Source: Nostoc sp. CHAB 5836 (GTDB taxonomy: Bacteria > Cyanobacteriota > Cyanobacteriia > Cyanobacteriales > Nostocaceae). From it: DNA of 32,617 nt. Positions 24,330 to 32,148 of the stretch are shown here, piece after piece. The DNA lies in contig NZ_JAIVFV010000072.1 of assembly GCF_020829445.1 (NCBI RefSeq), forward strand, positions 1 through 32,617, written 5' to 3'. The notes under the pieces are model-generated. The model saw only the letters and a program-made list of their open reading frames with translations, was not told the DNA's origin and ran no database searches. Within the stretch, counting starts at the first letter, position 1; the number at the start of each line of letters is the position of its first letter. The translations under genes were made by a program, and so were the position numbers.

Positions 24330-24352
24330 ACCGCTAGAGATCGGCGGTTTTT
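24330..24352 (+). terminator. Intrinsic terminator
   Basis: ACCGC (24330-24334) pairs with GCGGT (24344-24348), followed by five Ts, 30 bases after the HTH gene. Confidence 0.65.
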
Positions 24353-24380
24353 AATTGAGATAGTTCTTCTTATTTCCGGC

Positions 24381-24416
24381 AGTCAACCGGAAGTGATGCG
24401 GAAGTCAACCGGAAGT
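24381..24416. repeat. Direct repeats AGTCAACCGGAAGT
   Basis: AGTCAACCGGAAGT occurs at 24381-24394 and 24403-24416, a 22-base period, directly in front of the ribosome site of the next operon. The core ACCGGAAGT recurs in reverse orientation at 28295-28303. Helical-turn spacing suggests a protein-binding site (operator or iteron). Confidence 0.65.
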
Positions 24417-24431
24417 AAAAGAGGTGAAAGT

Positions 24432-24740
24432 GTGTTGATACAAGGTTCCTGCGTAATTGAAGAAATTTTGACGCGGGAGCAGGCAGCAAAGAAATTAAAG
24501 CCGCAAGTGACCGAAAGGCAGTTGAGAACGTATCTCGATTTAGCTTCTTTATATCTGCCGACTTTTACGGAGTTTAGGGATAAAGAAAACGGAGGGCTAA
24601 ACAGGAATATTAAGCTGACCAATTGGCACATCCCTACACTGCAACTGATCAGAACCAAGATGCTATTGATTGGGCTGAAAAAGACAACTTTAGAACTAGC
24701 AAAATATCCCGAACGATTTGGAGTAAATCATGACCATTAA
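24432..24740 (+). CDS. Small probable DNA-binding protein, first gene of the ATPase block
   Basis: 102 residues from GTG 24432, chosen because GAGG lies 7 bases upstream and earlier codons fall in the direct repeats. EEILTREQAAKKLKPQVTERQLRTYLDLASLY looks like a helix-turn-helix of the MerR/excisionase kind, followed by a helical C-terminus. It overlaps the next gene by 11 bases, so the two are coupled. It is the natural candidate to bind the AGTCAACCGGAAGT repeats upstream. Fold and role are inferred. Confidence 0.55.
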   Translation: MLIQGSCVIEEILTREQAAKKLKPQVTERQLRTYLDLASLYLPTFTEFRDKENGGLNRNIKLTNWHIPTLQLIRTKMLLIGLKKTTLELAKYPERFGVNHDH

Positions 24741-25293
24741 AGAATACGCAGAAGCCAAAGGAATTAAACCAGGCAAGCTGGTTGATGAATTTCGTAAGAA
24801 TTTTCCAGGTGAGACTTGGACAATAAATTCATCCCTACCTGAAGAATTTTTGAAAGCTGACCCGACTAATATTCACACAGCACAACAATCACCTGTAGCA
24901 GACATGGGGGAGGCGGCAATTACCAAAGCATCGGAAGCGATTCAACAAGCCTCATACAAGTTGACGGCAGCGGATAAAGAGACTATCTCTGGTGCTATAG
25001 CCGTTCAAAATGAGCAATCTAAGATTTTGGGTGCATCAACTGGTGTTACAGGAGCTTTGTTGTTTATGGAATCCTTGATTGGAGCCAAGGGGACGGTATT
25101 GGATGCCTTTGCTGAACAATCCATGTTGGAAGTTGATAACCAGATTTCTGAGATAGATCAGAGTTTGATTAATTTGGCAGAAGAAGCTTCAACAAGGCTG
25201 GGGGAGTCGATCCGAAAAAAGGAACAACTCAAAGTACGACTCAATTCGTTACGGGAGAGAGTTTCTTCGATGGGGACACAGATCCGATTTTAG
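24730..25293 (+). CDS. Coiled-coil hypothetical protein
   Basis: 187 residues. The first 30 residues (TIKEYAEAKGIKPGKLVDEFRKNF) resemble a small IF2-N/DNA-binding-like helical unit, then a polar linker, then AAITKASEAIQQASYKLT and a glycine-rich stretch ILGASTGVTGALLFMESLIGAKG, and a C-terminal coiled coil (EVDNQISEIDQSLINLAEEASTRLGESIRKKEQLKVRLNSLRERV). It begins inside the preceding gene. No family recognised. With two membrane proteins and an ATPase downstream it may be the adaptor of a membrane complex. Confidence 0.6.
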   Translation: MTIKEYAEAKGIKPGKLVDEFRKNFPGETWTINSSLPEEFLKADPTNIHTAQQSPVADMGEAAITKASEAIQQASYKLTAADKETISGAIAVQNEQSKILGASTGVTGALLFMESLIGAKGTVLDAFAEQSMLEVDNQISEIDQSLINLAEEASTRLGESIRKKEQLKVRLNSLRERVSSMGTQIRF

Positions 25294-25307
25294 AAGCTTA
25301 TAAAACA

Positions 25308-25580
25308 GTGGCAGCATTGCTACAGATCCAAAATGAAACTGTTGCCACTGTTGCCGAAATCCGATTACTTCAAGAGCTATTAACTCATCAAAAGAAAAAT
25401 CAGGACATGGATATTTTGAGTACGGGATTGTTTGCTACTTCAGTTATTGGCGCTTTAGGTGGTAGTGCATATATCGTTAGTAGCGTTGTCGCTACTGGAT
25501 TAATTGGTAGCGGGATATTCATTCCTTTGGCATTACTTGTTGGTGCAGGATTGACATTTCTGAGACGGGCATCAAAGTAA
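25308..25580 (+). CDS. Small membrane protein
   Basis: 90 residues from GTG 25308 with only a weak AGAAG before it. The N-terminal third is an amphipathic helix (QNETVATVAEIRLLQELLTHQKK); residues about 39-83 form a double hydrophobic helix (LFATSVIGALGGSAYIVSSV and GLIGSGIFIPLALLVGAGLTF) ending in a basic RRASK. The frame is open upstream to 25173 and encodes a protein-like stretch without a standard start, so the true N-terminus could be longer. The parS-like array begins 17 bases after its stop. Confidence 0.55.
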   Translation: MAALLQIQNETVATVAEIRLLQELLTHQKKNQDMDILSTGLFATSVIGALGGSAYIVSSVVATGLIGSGIFIPLALLVGAGLTFLRRASK

Positions 25581-25597
25581 TAGTGATGGGCGGGAGT

Positions 25598-25713
25598 GTT
25601 TCATAAAACTGTTTCATGAAACGTTTCATGAAACGTTTCAACGGTTTCATCAGTGTTTCGGGGTCGTGAAACAGCATTCCCCCGCGTGAAACGTGAAACA
25701 TGAAACACGAAAC
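25598..25713. repeat. Array of GTTTCA/TGAAAC half-sites, parS-like
   Basis: Within 116 bases there are five GTTTCA (25598, 25611, 25623, 25635, 25644), one GTTTCG (25655), six TGAAAC (25617, 25629, 25667, 25687, 25694, 25701) and one CGAAAC (25708). Two full palindromes GTTTCATGAAAC lie at 25611 and 25623. The left half carries mostly GTTTCA and the right half only TGAAAC, so the whole block is roughly symmetrical. The chromosomal parS consensus TGTTTCACGTGAAACA has the same half-sites with two extra central bases. A centromere or partition-protein site is the leading reading. Confidence 0.7.
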
Positions 25714-25745
25714 AACTTGTTGCTAACGGTGGCGCGGGTCGTGCC

Positions 25746-26267
25746 TTGGTAGGTGGGATTTTATTTATCGGTGGTTCCATGATTAGTGCTGATTCAACTT
25801 GGCAATTAATCTTTACTGGGCCACCTGTTTTTCCCTGGTTTGAGCCGACTTGGAATTGGCTAAATGTACCGTTTGCACTGTTCAACCCTCTCTTTTACTT
25901 GGCGTTCATGGTTTCGGTGGGTGTGCAAGTAATCGAAGCCTATGCCCTACGCGGTAAAAACCCAGATTCAGCTAGGCGGGAACTTCAAGACCACATGGTC
26001 TATGAGCTTGAAACCAAGCCTAGTGGCAAGATTGACCTTGTTGGTGAACTTTGGAAGGATTACAAAACCGCAGGTACACGCTCACGCTCTAGCGCTGGGT
26101 TAGTTGTGATTGCGGTTTGGGCGTTTGATATTGTCACTACCTTTGCAGCTCGTAACCCATTCGACTACACAGCCCCATTCATGATTTTGGGTTGCATCTT
26201 ATTTAATATCGGCACAATGATGGCGGGTGAAATTGGGTTTGCCATCTGGCGGTTGACAAAGGATTAG
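25746..26267 (+). CDS. Four-helix membrane protein
   Basis: 173 residues from TTG 25746; the frame is open back to 25704 and includes KQLVANGGAGRA without a standard start, so the N-terminus is uncertain. Hydrophobic segments: LVGGILFIGGSMIS, LFNPLFYLAFMVSVGVQVIE, AGLVVIAVWAFDIVTTF and FMILGCILFNIGTMMAGEIGFAI. Between the second and third lies a charged loop (RRELQDHMVYELETKPSGKIDLVGELWKDYKTAG). No family recognised. It sits between the half-site array and the membrane ATPase and probably anchors or partners the ATPase. Confidence 0.65.
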   Translation: MVGGILFIGGSMISADSTWQLIFTGPPVFPWFEPTWNWLNVPFALFNPLFYLAFMVSVGVQVIEAYALRGKNPDSARRELQDHMVYELETKPSGKIDLVGELWKDYKTAGTRSRSSAGLVVIAVWAFDIVTTFAARNPFDYTAPFMILGCILFNIGTMMAGEIGFAIWRLTKD

Positions 26268-26331
26268 AACGGAAACCGCCCAAGAACCCAAACTGTAAAA
26301 AGGGCGGCAACGTTTACCAAGTGAGGCATTT

Positions 26332-28248
26332 ATGCAAAGTAACAATATCCCAAAAATCACAACTAAAGAAACTGAACATTTACGCGAATCATATCCTAGC
26401 TTGTCTCACTTGAAAGCCGGGAATATCGCCCAATGGCTACAAGAGAGAAAAGATGGATTATTTGAAATGGCCCGAGTTTCTGAGAATGAAGCAGACATGA
26501 CCCGTGTACTTGGTTTGTTAGCTTCTGGGATTGGAGCGGTTTGTTATGCGGTCAACCCACTGGCACTAGTTGGTGGTTTAATTGGCGGTGCAGCTTGGTT
26601 ATGGTTTGTTGTCGAACATTCCAACAGAACCAAAGAGATTGCCCCCTTACCCTTTATACGTGGCAACTTTATAGACGCTCTAGCTCTTTTGGGGGATTAT
26701 GATGCTAGGAGCAATTATCAAGCGGATCATCTTGCTAATACGGTTAAATTCTTAGAGCGACAATCAGCAGAAGAGTACGCCTTTCTTCATGCTGAGTTTG
26801 AAAATATTGGTCAGTATTTAACGCAAGTTGAACCAGGAAAACGTTTTTATGCTTATCGCTGGATGTTTGGTTGGTTTGGCAAGCTCAAGGGTCGTCAGTT
26901 ACCGACTTATCAAAGCATGGCTCTCCATTTACAGGATGTGACAATTGACAGCCGGGTGAATCGGTCGGAGATAAGTGCGATCGCACAGGCTCAAGCCCAG
27001 TTACCACCGACCGTAGATATCAAGCAGTTTCAATCACTGACTGTAGACATTGGGAAGATGAACCAAGCTGCGGAGCTTTCTAGCCCTACAGAGTTACAAC
27101 CATCTTCCTCTGATGGGCTTGTACCAGAGACTATAATTAATCTCCCTCTGATTAATAGGGCAAACACACTCATCGCTGCTTTAACGAAAAGTGGTTTTCA
27201 AGTAGAAGATATGATGAGTTCCCAAGTGATAGCGATCGCTGGTACTCAGCGAGGTGGCAAAGGAACCTTAGCAGCAATCCTGGCAACATTATCTCTAGCT
27301 TTAGATTCGGGATTAAACACCCAATACTTTACAGCCGGGGTGGACGTTTACCCGTTTGCTTGCAACTTGATCTCTGCCCTTAAGTACCCTGAAAAAGATG
27401 CGGACGGTGCAGATAAACTAGTTGCCCGTGACTTGCTTAAATTTCTTAAAGGGTTAGATGGTTGTGAACCTTACTCACACAAAAACTTACTGTTAGTGAT
27501 TGATGAGGCGATGCGGCTGTTGTCATTATTGGAGGAGAGCGATCGCACTTGGGCTATCCAATATTTACTTTCTCGCTTTGCTAAGTCTGGCGGTACATTA
27601 ATTATCGTATTGCATGGCTCTAACCTGACAAGCGTGGTAGGTAAAGCTACGGCTGGGCTGGCAGATACCTTTAAGCAATCGGTTAATTTTATTGGCTGTG
27701 TAGCTCAGTCGGTTAGCGCTGGTGGATTGCGAAAGATGAATGTTGCCAGTGGGGAATATTTTAAAGCTAACCCTAATAACTTTGGGGAGCCTGTTAGTGG
27801 TGGCAACTTGGGCATGATTCCCCAATGGCTGAAAACTCATTTGCACCCCGGCAATGGGCAACCAGACCCAGCGAGAACATTACTTCAGTTCTTTCCTGAA
27901 TTGATTCAACACCATGAATCGGCAGTCATGCCTAGAGGAGAGAAAATTGCACCGACAGACGCAGTTAATCATCTGGAGTCCATTTTTTCAAAGCCTTATC
28001 AAGAGGTGGAATTTCTGGAAGTAGAAGAAATTAGGATTTCTGAGGCTGATTTAGATCAAATTGTGTCAATTGTTGCGGCTGCTGCTACTCCTCCAACTTC
28101 CTTCGCGGCGATTAGAAATAGCCGCAAGTGGGGTGAAGATAAAAAGAGTGTTCTTTACTTAAGAAATGCTATAGCACAATTGATTACTCTCAATCAATTG
28201 TGCGGAAACGAAAAAGAAGGTTTCAGCGTTTTTAACGTTAATCAGTAA
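26332..28248 (+). CDS. Membrane-anchored P-loop ATPase, VirD4/FtsK-like
   Basis: 638 residues. Residues 57-94 form two hydrophobic helices (VLGLLASGIGAVCYAV and PLALVGGLIGGAAWLWFVV). The ATPase core has Walker A GTQRGGKGT at 304-312 and Walker B NLLLVIDEA at 385-393, followed by YLLSRFAKSGGTLIIVLHGSNLTSV, which recalls the post-Walker-B strand of additional-strand ATPases such as VirD4/TraG, FtsK and HerA. The C-terminus ends in a helical IRNSRKWGEDKKS domain that may bind DNA. The frame is intact, with GAGG before ATG 26332. DNA translocation in segregation or transfer is the inferred role. It is not similar enough to the coupling protein at 118-1821 to be a paralogue. Confidence 0.75.
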   Translation: MQSNNIPKITTKETEHLRESYPSLSHLKAGNIAQWLQERKDGLFEMARVSENEADMTRVLGLLASGIGAVCYAVNPLALVGGLIGGAAWLWFVVEHSNRTKEIAPLPFIRGNFIDALALLGDYDARSNYQADHLANTVKFLERQSAEEYAFLHAEFENIGQYLTQVEPGKRFYAYRWMFGWFGKLKGRQLPTYQSMALHLQDVTIDSRVNRSEISAIAQAQAQLPPTVDIKQFQSLTVDIGKMNQAAELSSPTELQPSSSDGLVPETIINLPLINRANTLIAALTKSGFQVEDMMSSQVIAIAGTQRGGKGTLAAILATLSLALDSGLNTQYFTAGVDVYPFACNLISALKYPEKDADGADKLVARDLLKFLKGLDGCEPYSHKNLLLVIDEAMRLLSLLEESDRTWAIQYLLSRFAKSGGTLIIVLHGSNLTSVVGKATAGLADTFKQSVNFIGCVAQSVSAGGLRKMNVASGEYFKANPNNFGEPVSGGNLGMIPQWLKTHLHPGNGQPDPARTLLQFFPELIQHHESAVMPRGEKIAPTDAVNHLESIFSKPYQEVEFLEVEEIRISEADLDQIVSIVAAAATPPTSFAAIRNSRKWGEDKKSVLYLRNAIAQLITLNQLCGNEKEGFSVFNVNQ

Positions 28249-28294
28249 GTGTTGTAGTTCAATTTCCAATTCCAGACTACGTTCTGGGCATTAC

Positions 28295-28329
28295 ACTTCC
28301 GGTCGAGTTCCGGTAGTGGTCAGGAAGTG
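28295..28329. repeat. Inverted ACTTCCGGT motifs after the ATPase block
   Basis: ACTTCCGGT (28295-28303), TTCCGGT (28308-28314) and GGAAGTG (28323-28329) lie 47-81 bases after the ATPase stop. ACTTCCGGT is the exact reverse complement of the core of the repeats at 24381-24416, so the same motif marks both ends of the five-gene block. Confidence 0.6.
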
Positions 28330-28382
28330 ATTTCTTCAATTTTTTATCGCTCAAGAATAAAAGAACCAATTCAAATCACATA

Positions 28383-28784
28383 ATGCGTAAATCCGTAACT
28401 TCATTTGAATATGCTAGCAACTGGTCAATTACTTGCCGTCGTATAAGAAGGCTTCAACCGCGCTGCACTAATAATCCTTGGCACGGACGCGCTACTGTTG
28501 TACATCACATCAAATATAAACGCTCGCTCCTGCGCCGGATTTTGGGAATGTTTTTACTGCATTTCCCTGTTGCTTCCGTGTCTGGTTACGAAATTCCTGG
28601 CTGGGATTGTGTAGGTGTATGCTCTCGTTGCCATGAAAATTACTATGGCAGAAGTAGCAGCCGCACCTCAGTTCACTACCATCAAGTCTGGGTACAAAGA
28701 GGTGGATTAAATAATCATCAAACTTTCATTAAAGCTACGCTTCTGCGAATTAAATTTTGCTTTCTTGCGTTAACCCGTATTTAA
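28383..28784 (+). CDS. HNH-like small protein
   Basis: 133 residues. The pattern TVVHHIKYKRS (His41, His42), then PGWDCVGVCSRCHENYYG with Cys80, Cys83, His84 and Asn86, and VHYHQVW after it, fits a compact HNH endonuclease or zinc-bound HNH-like fold. The basic, Arg-rich N-terminus would suit nucleic-acid binding. No ribosome site is obvious. It precedes the BRO antirepressor gene by 22 bases. HNH fold is likely; cleavage activity is unproven. Confidence 0.6.
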   Translation: MRKSVTSFEYASNWSITCRRIRRLQPRCTNNPWHGRATVVHHIKYKRSLLRRILGMFLLHFPVASVSGYEIPGWDCVGVCSRCHENYYGRSSSRTSVHYHQVWVQRGGLNNHQTFIKATLLRIKFCFLALTRI

Positions 28785-28806
28785 TCAATTTTGGAGAAAT
28801 CAACTT

Positions 28807-29673
28807 ATGTCAGACCTATCAGTTTTTGTGTTTGAGTCTCAAGAAGTTCGCTTCGTCGGTACACCAGAAAAACTTGAGTGGGTAGCTGCTGATATTGTCG
28901 CTATTTTGTATCCCCAAGCAGACTCGCGTAATTACTCCAACTATCTGGGCAAAGTTCCTGCTGCATGGAAGGATCATAAACCAATTATGACCCCTGGCGG
29001 AAAGCAGAAAATGGCAACGCTTTATGAACCGGGGCTGTATTATTTGATTGGACGCTCTGACAGTCCGATTGCTGTGCCATTCCAGCAGTGGTTATACGAA
29101 GATGTTCTTCCCTCTATACGTCGCACCGGGAAGTACGAAATACCACAGCCGGAGCAACAACAAACTACCAATACCAAACCCACGCTTGATGAACTCGTTA
29201 ACTTTGGACAAAAGATTCTGTCTGGCACAAGGCTTAGTGCAGAACTCCAAACCATCACCATCCTTCGAGGTGTACAAGCGCTGTGTCCCGAAATAACCCC
29301 AATGGCACAGGAGTTAGTCGGAGCAATCCAGGAAATTGAAGCGACTCCCAACAGACATTTGTCTCCAACCGCAATCGGCGAATTATATGCCGAACGCAAC
29401 GGACTACCCCAGCCCATTAAACCCCAAATAGTTAACCGTGTTTTGGAATTTGCTGGTTTGCAAACCAAGGAAGTTCAAGTCAAGACCGACACGAATGGTA
29501 AACAAAGTCACAAAAATATCTGGCATCTAACTGAAAAAGGTAAACTCTGGGGTACTGTCACAAGAGATAAAGCACGGACTCATGACAAAATAGTTGAACA
29601 CGTTCGGTGGTTGCCTGATGTTCTTGAAGTGATTGACTTGCGAGTGGAACAGCGATTTATTGAAAATATTTGA
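28807..29673 (+). CDS. BRO-N family antirepressor-like protein
   Basis: 288 residues with GGAG 10 bases before ATG 28807. The N-terminal 110 residues are a typical Bro-N domain: VFVFESQEVRFVGTPEKLEWVAADIVAIL, NYLGKVPAAW, TLYEPGLYYLIGRSDSPIAVPFQQWLYEDVLPSIRRTGKYE. A helical middle part follows, and residues about 187-285 form a second domain (LSPTAIGELYAERNGLPQPIKPQIVNRVLEF, IWHLTEKGKLWG) of the phage antirepressor C-terminal kind. BRO proteins bind DNA and act in phage induction or plasmid control. Confidence 0.88.
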   Translation: MSDLSVFVFESQEVRFVGTPEKLEWVAADIVAILYPQADSRNYSNYLGKVPAAWKDHKPIMTPGGKQKMATLYEPGLYYLIGRSDSPIAVPFQQWLYEDVLPSIRRTGKYEIPQPEQQQTTNTKPTLDELVNFGQKILSGTRLSAELQTITILRGVQALCPEITPMAQELVGAIQEIEATPNRHLSPTAIGELYAERNGLPQPIKPQIVNRVLEFAGLQTKEVQVKTDTNGKQSHKNIWHLTEKGKLWGTVTRDKARTHDKIVEHVRWLPDVLEVIDLRVEQRFIENI

Positions 29674-29678
29674 TGATC

Positions 29679-29721
29679 GCGATCGCCTTGTTCATAATCT
29701 CTACTACAAGCGATCGCTTTT
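29679..29721 (+). terminator. Paired-HIP1 hairpin with T tract
   Basis: GCGATCGC at 29679-29686 and 29710-29717 can pair, with CCTTG/CAA adding partial pairing, and TTTT follows. It lies right after the BRO gene stop. Confidence 0.5.
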
Positions 29722-29853
29722 CTCTTATCAGTTAATTTTTCCGTTGGGAGTTAGAGTCCCCCATTTCTAAAAATGGCGTGTTGAGGTCTCTTTCAAATCC
29801 CCGCACTGTTACTGTGATAACTAAAAATGTGCCACGAGGAAACAAAATTAATT

Positions 29854-30616
29854 ATGGCTAAAACTTTAACTTTGTCTGCAAATATAACAAAGGTTCAAAT
29901 AGGATTTTTGGAAATTGATGGACTGATGGATGAGAATGGTGACTATTATGTTGCTATTCCTCAATTAGTCGATGTTGAGTTAATCCCACCAAATCGAAGC
30001 TCAAAACAGCTAGAAGCCTTACTTAATACGGGTTTCCAATCCCACGTTAATTTTAACTTCGTTAAGCTCAAGACGGAATTGCATCCTAAAGCTGTGAATT
30101 CATTACCTCTGAGGGAGTTTGAAATTTTACTAGCTAGATTAGATCGTAAAGGTAATATTAAAGCTCAGGAACTTAGGGATACTCTAGTTGGTTTATCACT
30201 TCATCAATTATTTTGTGATGCTTTTGGCATTAAATTTGAGCAAGATGATCGCCAGAATTGGTTAAAAGCGAGGATATTGACAAAATCAACATTTTGGTTC
30301 ATGGGCGAATTCCCTTAAACAATATTACATTAAGTATCCAAGAATAGAAAGGTATCCTAGCCAGAATTACTCTGAGGCTTTTGACACCCTCAATCTTGGC
30401 TTATTTGGTATGAAGTCACAGAAAATTAAGAATATTTTAGGAATTGGCAATAATTCTCTTAATCGTGACCATTTTGGGCAAAACTCCTTAAAAAAGATTG
30501 AAATGGTTCAGAGAATAGCTGAAGCTCAGATTGCTTATCAAGCTAAGAACCCTGTTGAAGCCGTGAAGTTTGCTGTTGCTGTTATGAACTATTTGATTGG
30601 CGATTTTAGAGATTAG
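29854..30616 (+). pseudogene. Frameshifted antirepressor-like gene
   Basis: From ATG 29854 (AGGAA upstream) the product reads VQIGFLEIDGLMDENGDYYVAI, LIPPNRSSKQLEALLNTGF, LPLREFEILLARLD and HQLFCDAFGIKFEQDDRQNW, a pattern of cyanobacterial phage antirepressor-like proteins. It stops at 30316-30318. Removing one T of the T4 run 30292-30295 continues it as GSWANSLKQYYIKYPRIERY, EAFDTLNLGLFGMKSQKIK and a helical end to TAG 30616. So the two visible ORFs are one gene of about 253 residues broken by a one-base change or error. ATG 29827 is an alternative start. Confidence 0.72.
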
Positions 30617-30660
30617 TATTTTATTTCCGCGTAATTCTCCATGAAAGTAGCTGAAGAACC

Positions 30661-31893
30661 TTATTTCTTACCTGCTTGCACACGTCCTTTCGTCCCTTGT
30701 GTCACCTTCGCTTCTGACTCTTCCTTATCGGAATTAACCATTTTCATCAAGTACTGATTCAGATAACTTTGTGCCGAAATATACAAACTTTCCCAAATCT
30801 CTTGATTGCGGCTGATTTTTGTCCCGACTGTATTCCCTGCTGTTTTCTCCGACACCAAGTATTTGCGGAAAGAGTTAGTCCAAAGCTGTTGAATAAAATC
30901 TTCAGCGAATTCCTCAAATGGCAGAATCCATTTATAGTCTTTGTCTAGGAATACGCGATATGATGCAACTATCGGTAGTGCCAAGTCCGTTGGCGCACCA
31001 AACCCAAAGGAATACCTACTATCTGGCAACAGAGTAGTTTTACGTATATCAATTGATGCTAAGTCGTTGATGCCCTTTCTTCTGGGGTTGCTGATATGTT
31101 CTTGGATAATTTCATACAGCCTTTGCTCTATCCACAGAGCTTTGGGAAGCAGAGGCAGTAAAGTGGTTAATCTTTCCCTTTCTGTGTCTGTAATATTACC
31201 TGCAATATGCATATTTGCTGGGTGTTTGGCTCGTTTATTGCCATTGGGATTGTACTTGTTTCTGTCAAGGCAGTTAAGCAGCTTCAGCAAATGGGTAACA
31301 TTGCACTGGGCGTTTCTGGGAGCGCCGCTTTGATTCTGGTAATAGGCGATGCGGAATTTTGTGTTTTCTTTGGCTTCTAACTGGGTTAAATCCTCTTTGA
31401 TGAATTTGTAATCACCCCTGGCGTTGATTTTGGAGCGGGAATCTACTGGAGTTGTGGTATTTGAAGCCAGAGCGATGTCTAGGGCCTCGTCTTCTGAAAG
31501 TCCAATGTGAATTTTAACTTGGACTCTGGCAAGGGTTAGGTCGTACTTGTATTTTTTCGCTTGCTCAATTGCTAAAATTGTGTGACCGCCGTTGATAATT
31601 CCATCGCTTCCCCCCTCGCTTGCTTCTAAAATTTCTAGTTCGAGTAAGGTTTTGTTGAGCTTGACTTGATTTGCACACAGGGTTATTCCACTGTGACGGG
31701 AGAAGAATTTTTCTTGCTGCGTTGTCAGGGAGTCGAAGATTTGTCTGTAGGTGGCGCTTCTGCGGTTTGGTTCCCTGATGTTGGGTTCTAGGGGCAGGTC
31801 TGTGGGGAACGAGTCTACATAGGCGGTGGCGATGATGCAATTGGGGTTCGGTTGAAAATAGTTATCTATCTTGATGTTCCAAGTCTTGGGCAT
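30661..31893 (-). CDS. AIPR-type abortive infection protein
   Basis: 410 residues. Family signs are FFSRHSGITLCANQVKL at 63-79 (the F..N.GIT element), DGIINGGHTILAIEQA at 97-112 (the NGGQT-like motif, here with His), VQVKIHIG and ALASNTTTPVDSRSKIN near 141-157. These fit the AIPR family of phage abortive infection proteins, often encoded in defence islands. The C-terminus ends in a charged, Lys-rich tail. It lies convergent to the frameshifted antirepressor gene, 44 bases apart. Family call is good; phage defence here is inferred. Confidence 0.75.
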   Translation of the reverse strand: MPKTWNIKIDNYFQPNPNCIIATAYVDSFPTDLPLEPNIREPNRRSATYRQIFDSLTTQQEKFFSRHSGITLCANQVKLNKTLLELEILEASEGGSDGIINGGHTILAIEQAKKYKYDLTLARVQVKIHIGLSEDEALDIALASNTTTPVDSRSKINARGDYKFIKEDLTQLEAKENTKFRIAYYQNQSGAPRNAQCNVTHLLKLLNCLDRNKYNPNGNKRAKHPANMHIAGNITDTERERLTTLLPLLPKALWIEQRLYEIIQEHISNPRRKGINDLASIDIRKTTLLPDSRYSFGFGAPTDLALPIVASYRVFLDKDYKWILPFEEFAEDFIQQLWTNSFRKYLVSEKTAGNTVGTKISRNQEIWESLYISAQSYLNQYLMKMVNSDKEESEAKVTQGTKGRVQAGKK

Positions 31894-32101
31894 ACTTTCT
31901 AAGTAATGTCAGGGGAATTTCTATGTTAACCAGAGGAAAATTTTTCGGGACACTTTTTGGAGCCGCACTGTGACTTATGACTGCGTTTCGGTTTCTGACC
32001 GGATTATTCGACGCAATTCCTCGATTGTCGTGGCTGTTTTTATCTGTTCTTTTATTGCCCTTATGAATCAATCGTTCTAAGGTTTTTACAAAACTCAACA
32101 T
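31862..32101 (-). CDS. Doubtful small ORF overlapping the AIPR start
   Basis: 79 residues, basic and Asn/His-rich (RLIHKGNKRTDKNSHDNRG), ending LVNIEIPLTLLRKYAQDLEHQDR. It overlaps the AIPR gene by 32 bases on the same strand. The C-terminal third looks protein-like, but the rest has low complexity, and there is no clear ribosome site. It may be a small upstream partner or chance. Confidence 0.3.
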   Translation of the reverse strand: MLSFVKTLERLIHKGNKRTDKNSHDNRGIASNNPVRNRNAVISHSAAPKSVPKNFPLVNIEIPLTLLRKYAQDLEHQDR

Positions 32102-32148
32102 ACATTGATTTTATCGCGCCCACCTACTTACATGAATGTCTACTGAGA

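Noticed and set aside
25598..25713. CRISPR array
   Set aside because: The hexamers are too short and closely packed; there is no repeat-spacer periodicity and no cas gene.
25519..25885. Minus-strand ORFs rich in HETFHETF-type repeats
   Set aside because: They are translations of the TGAAAC half-site array and of the antisense of the membrane protein gene.
29040..29468. Minus-strand ORF of 142 codons
   Set aside because: It is antisense to the BRO-N gene, whose domain is unmistakable.
29750..29815. tRNA-like stretch resembling a T-arm (TTTCAAATCCCCGC)
   Set aside because: No acceptor stem, D-arm or anticodon arm can be formed around it; it looks like a chance match.
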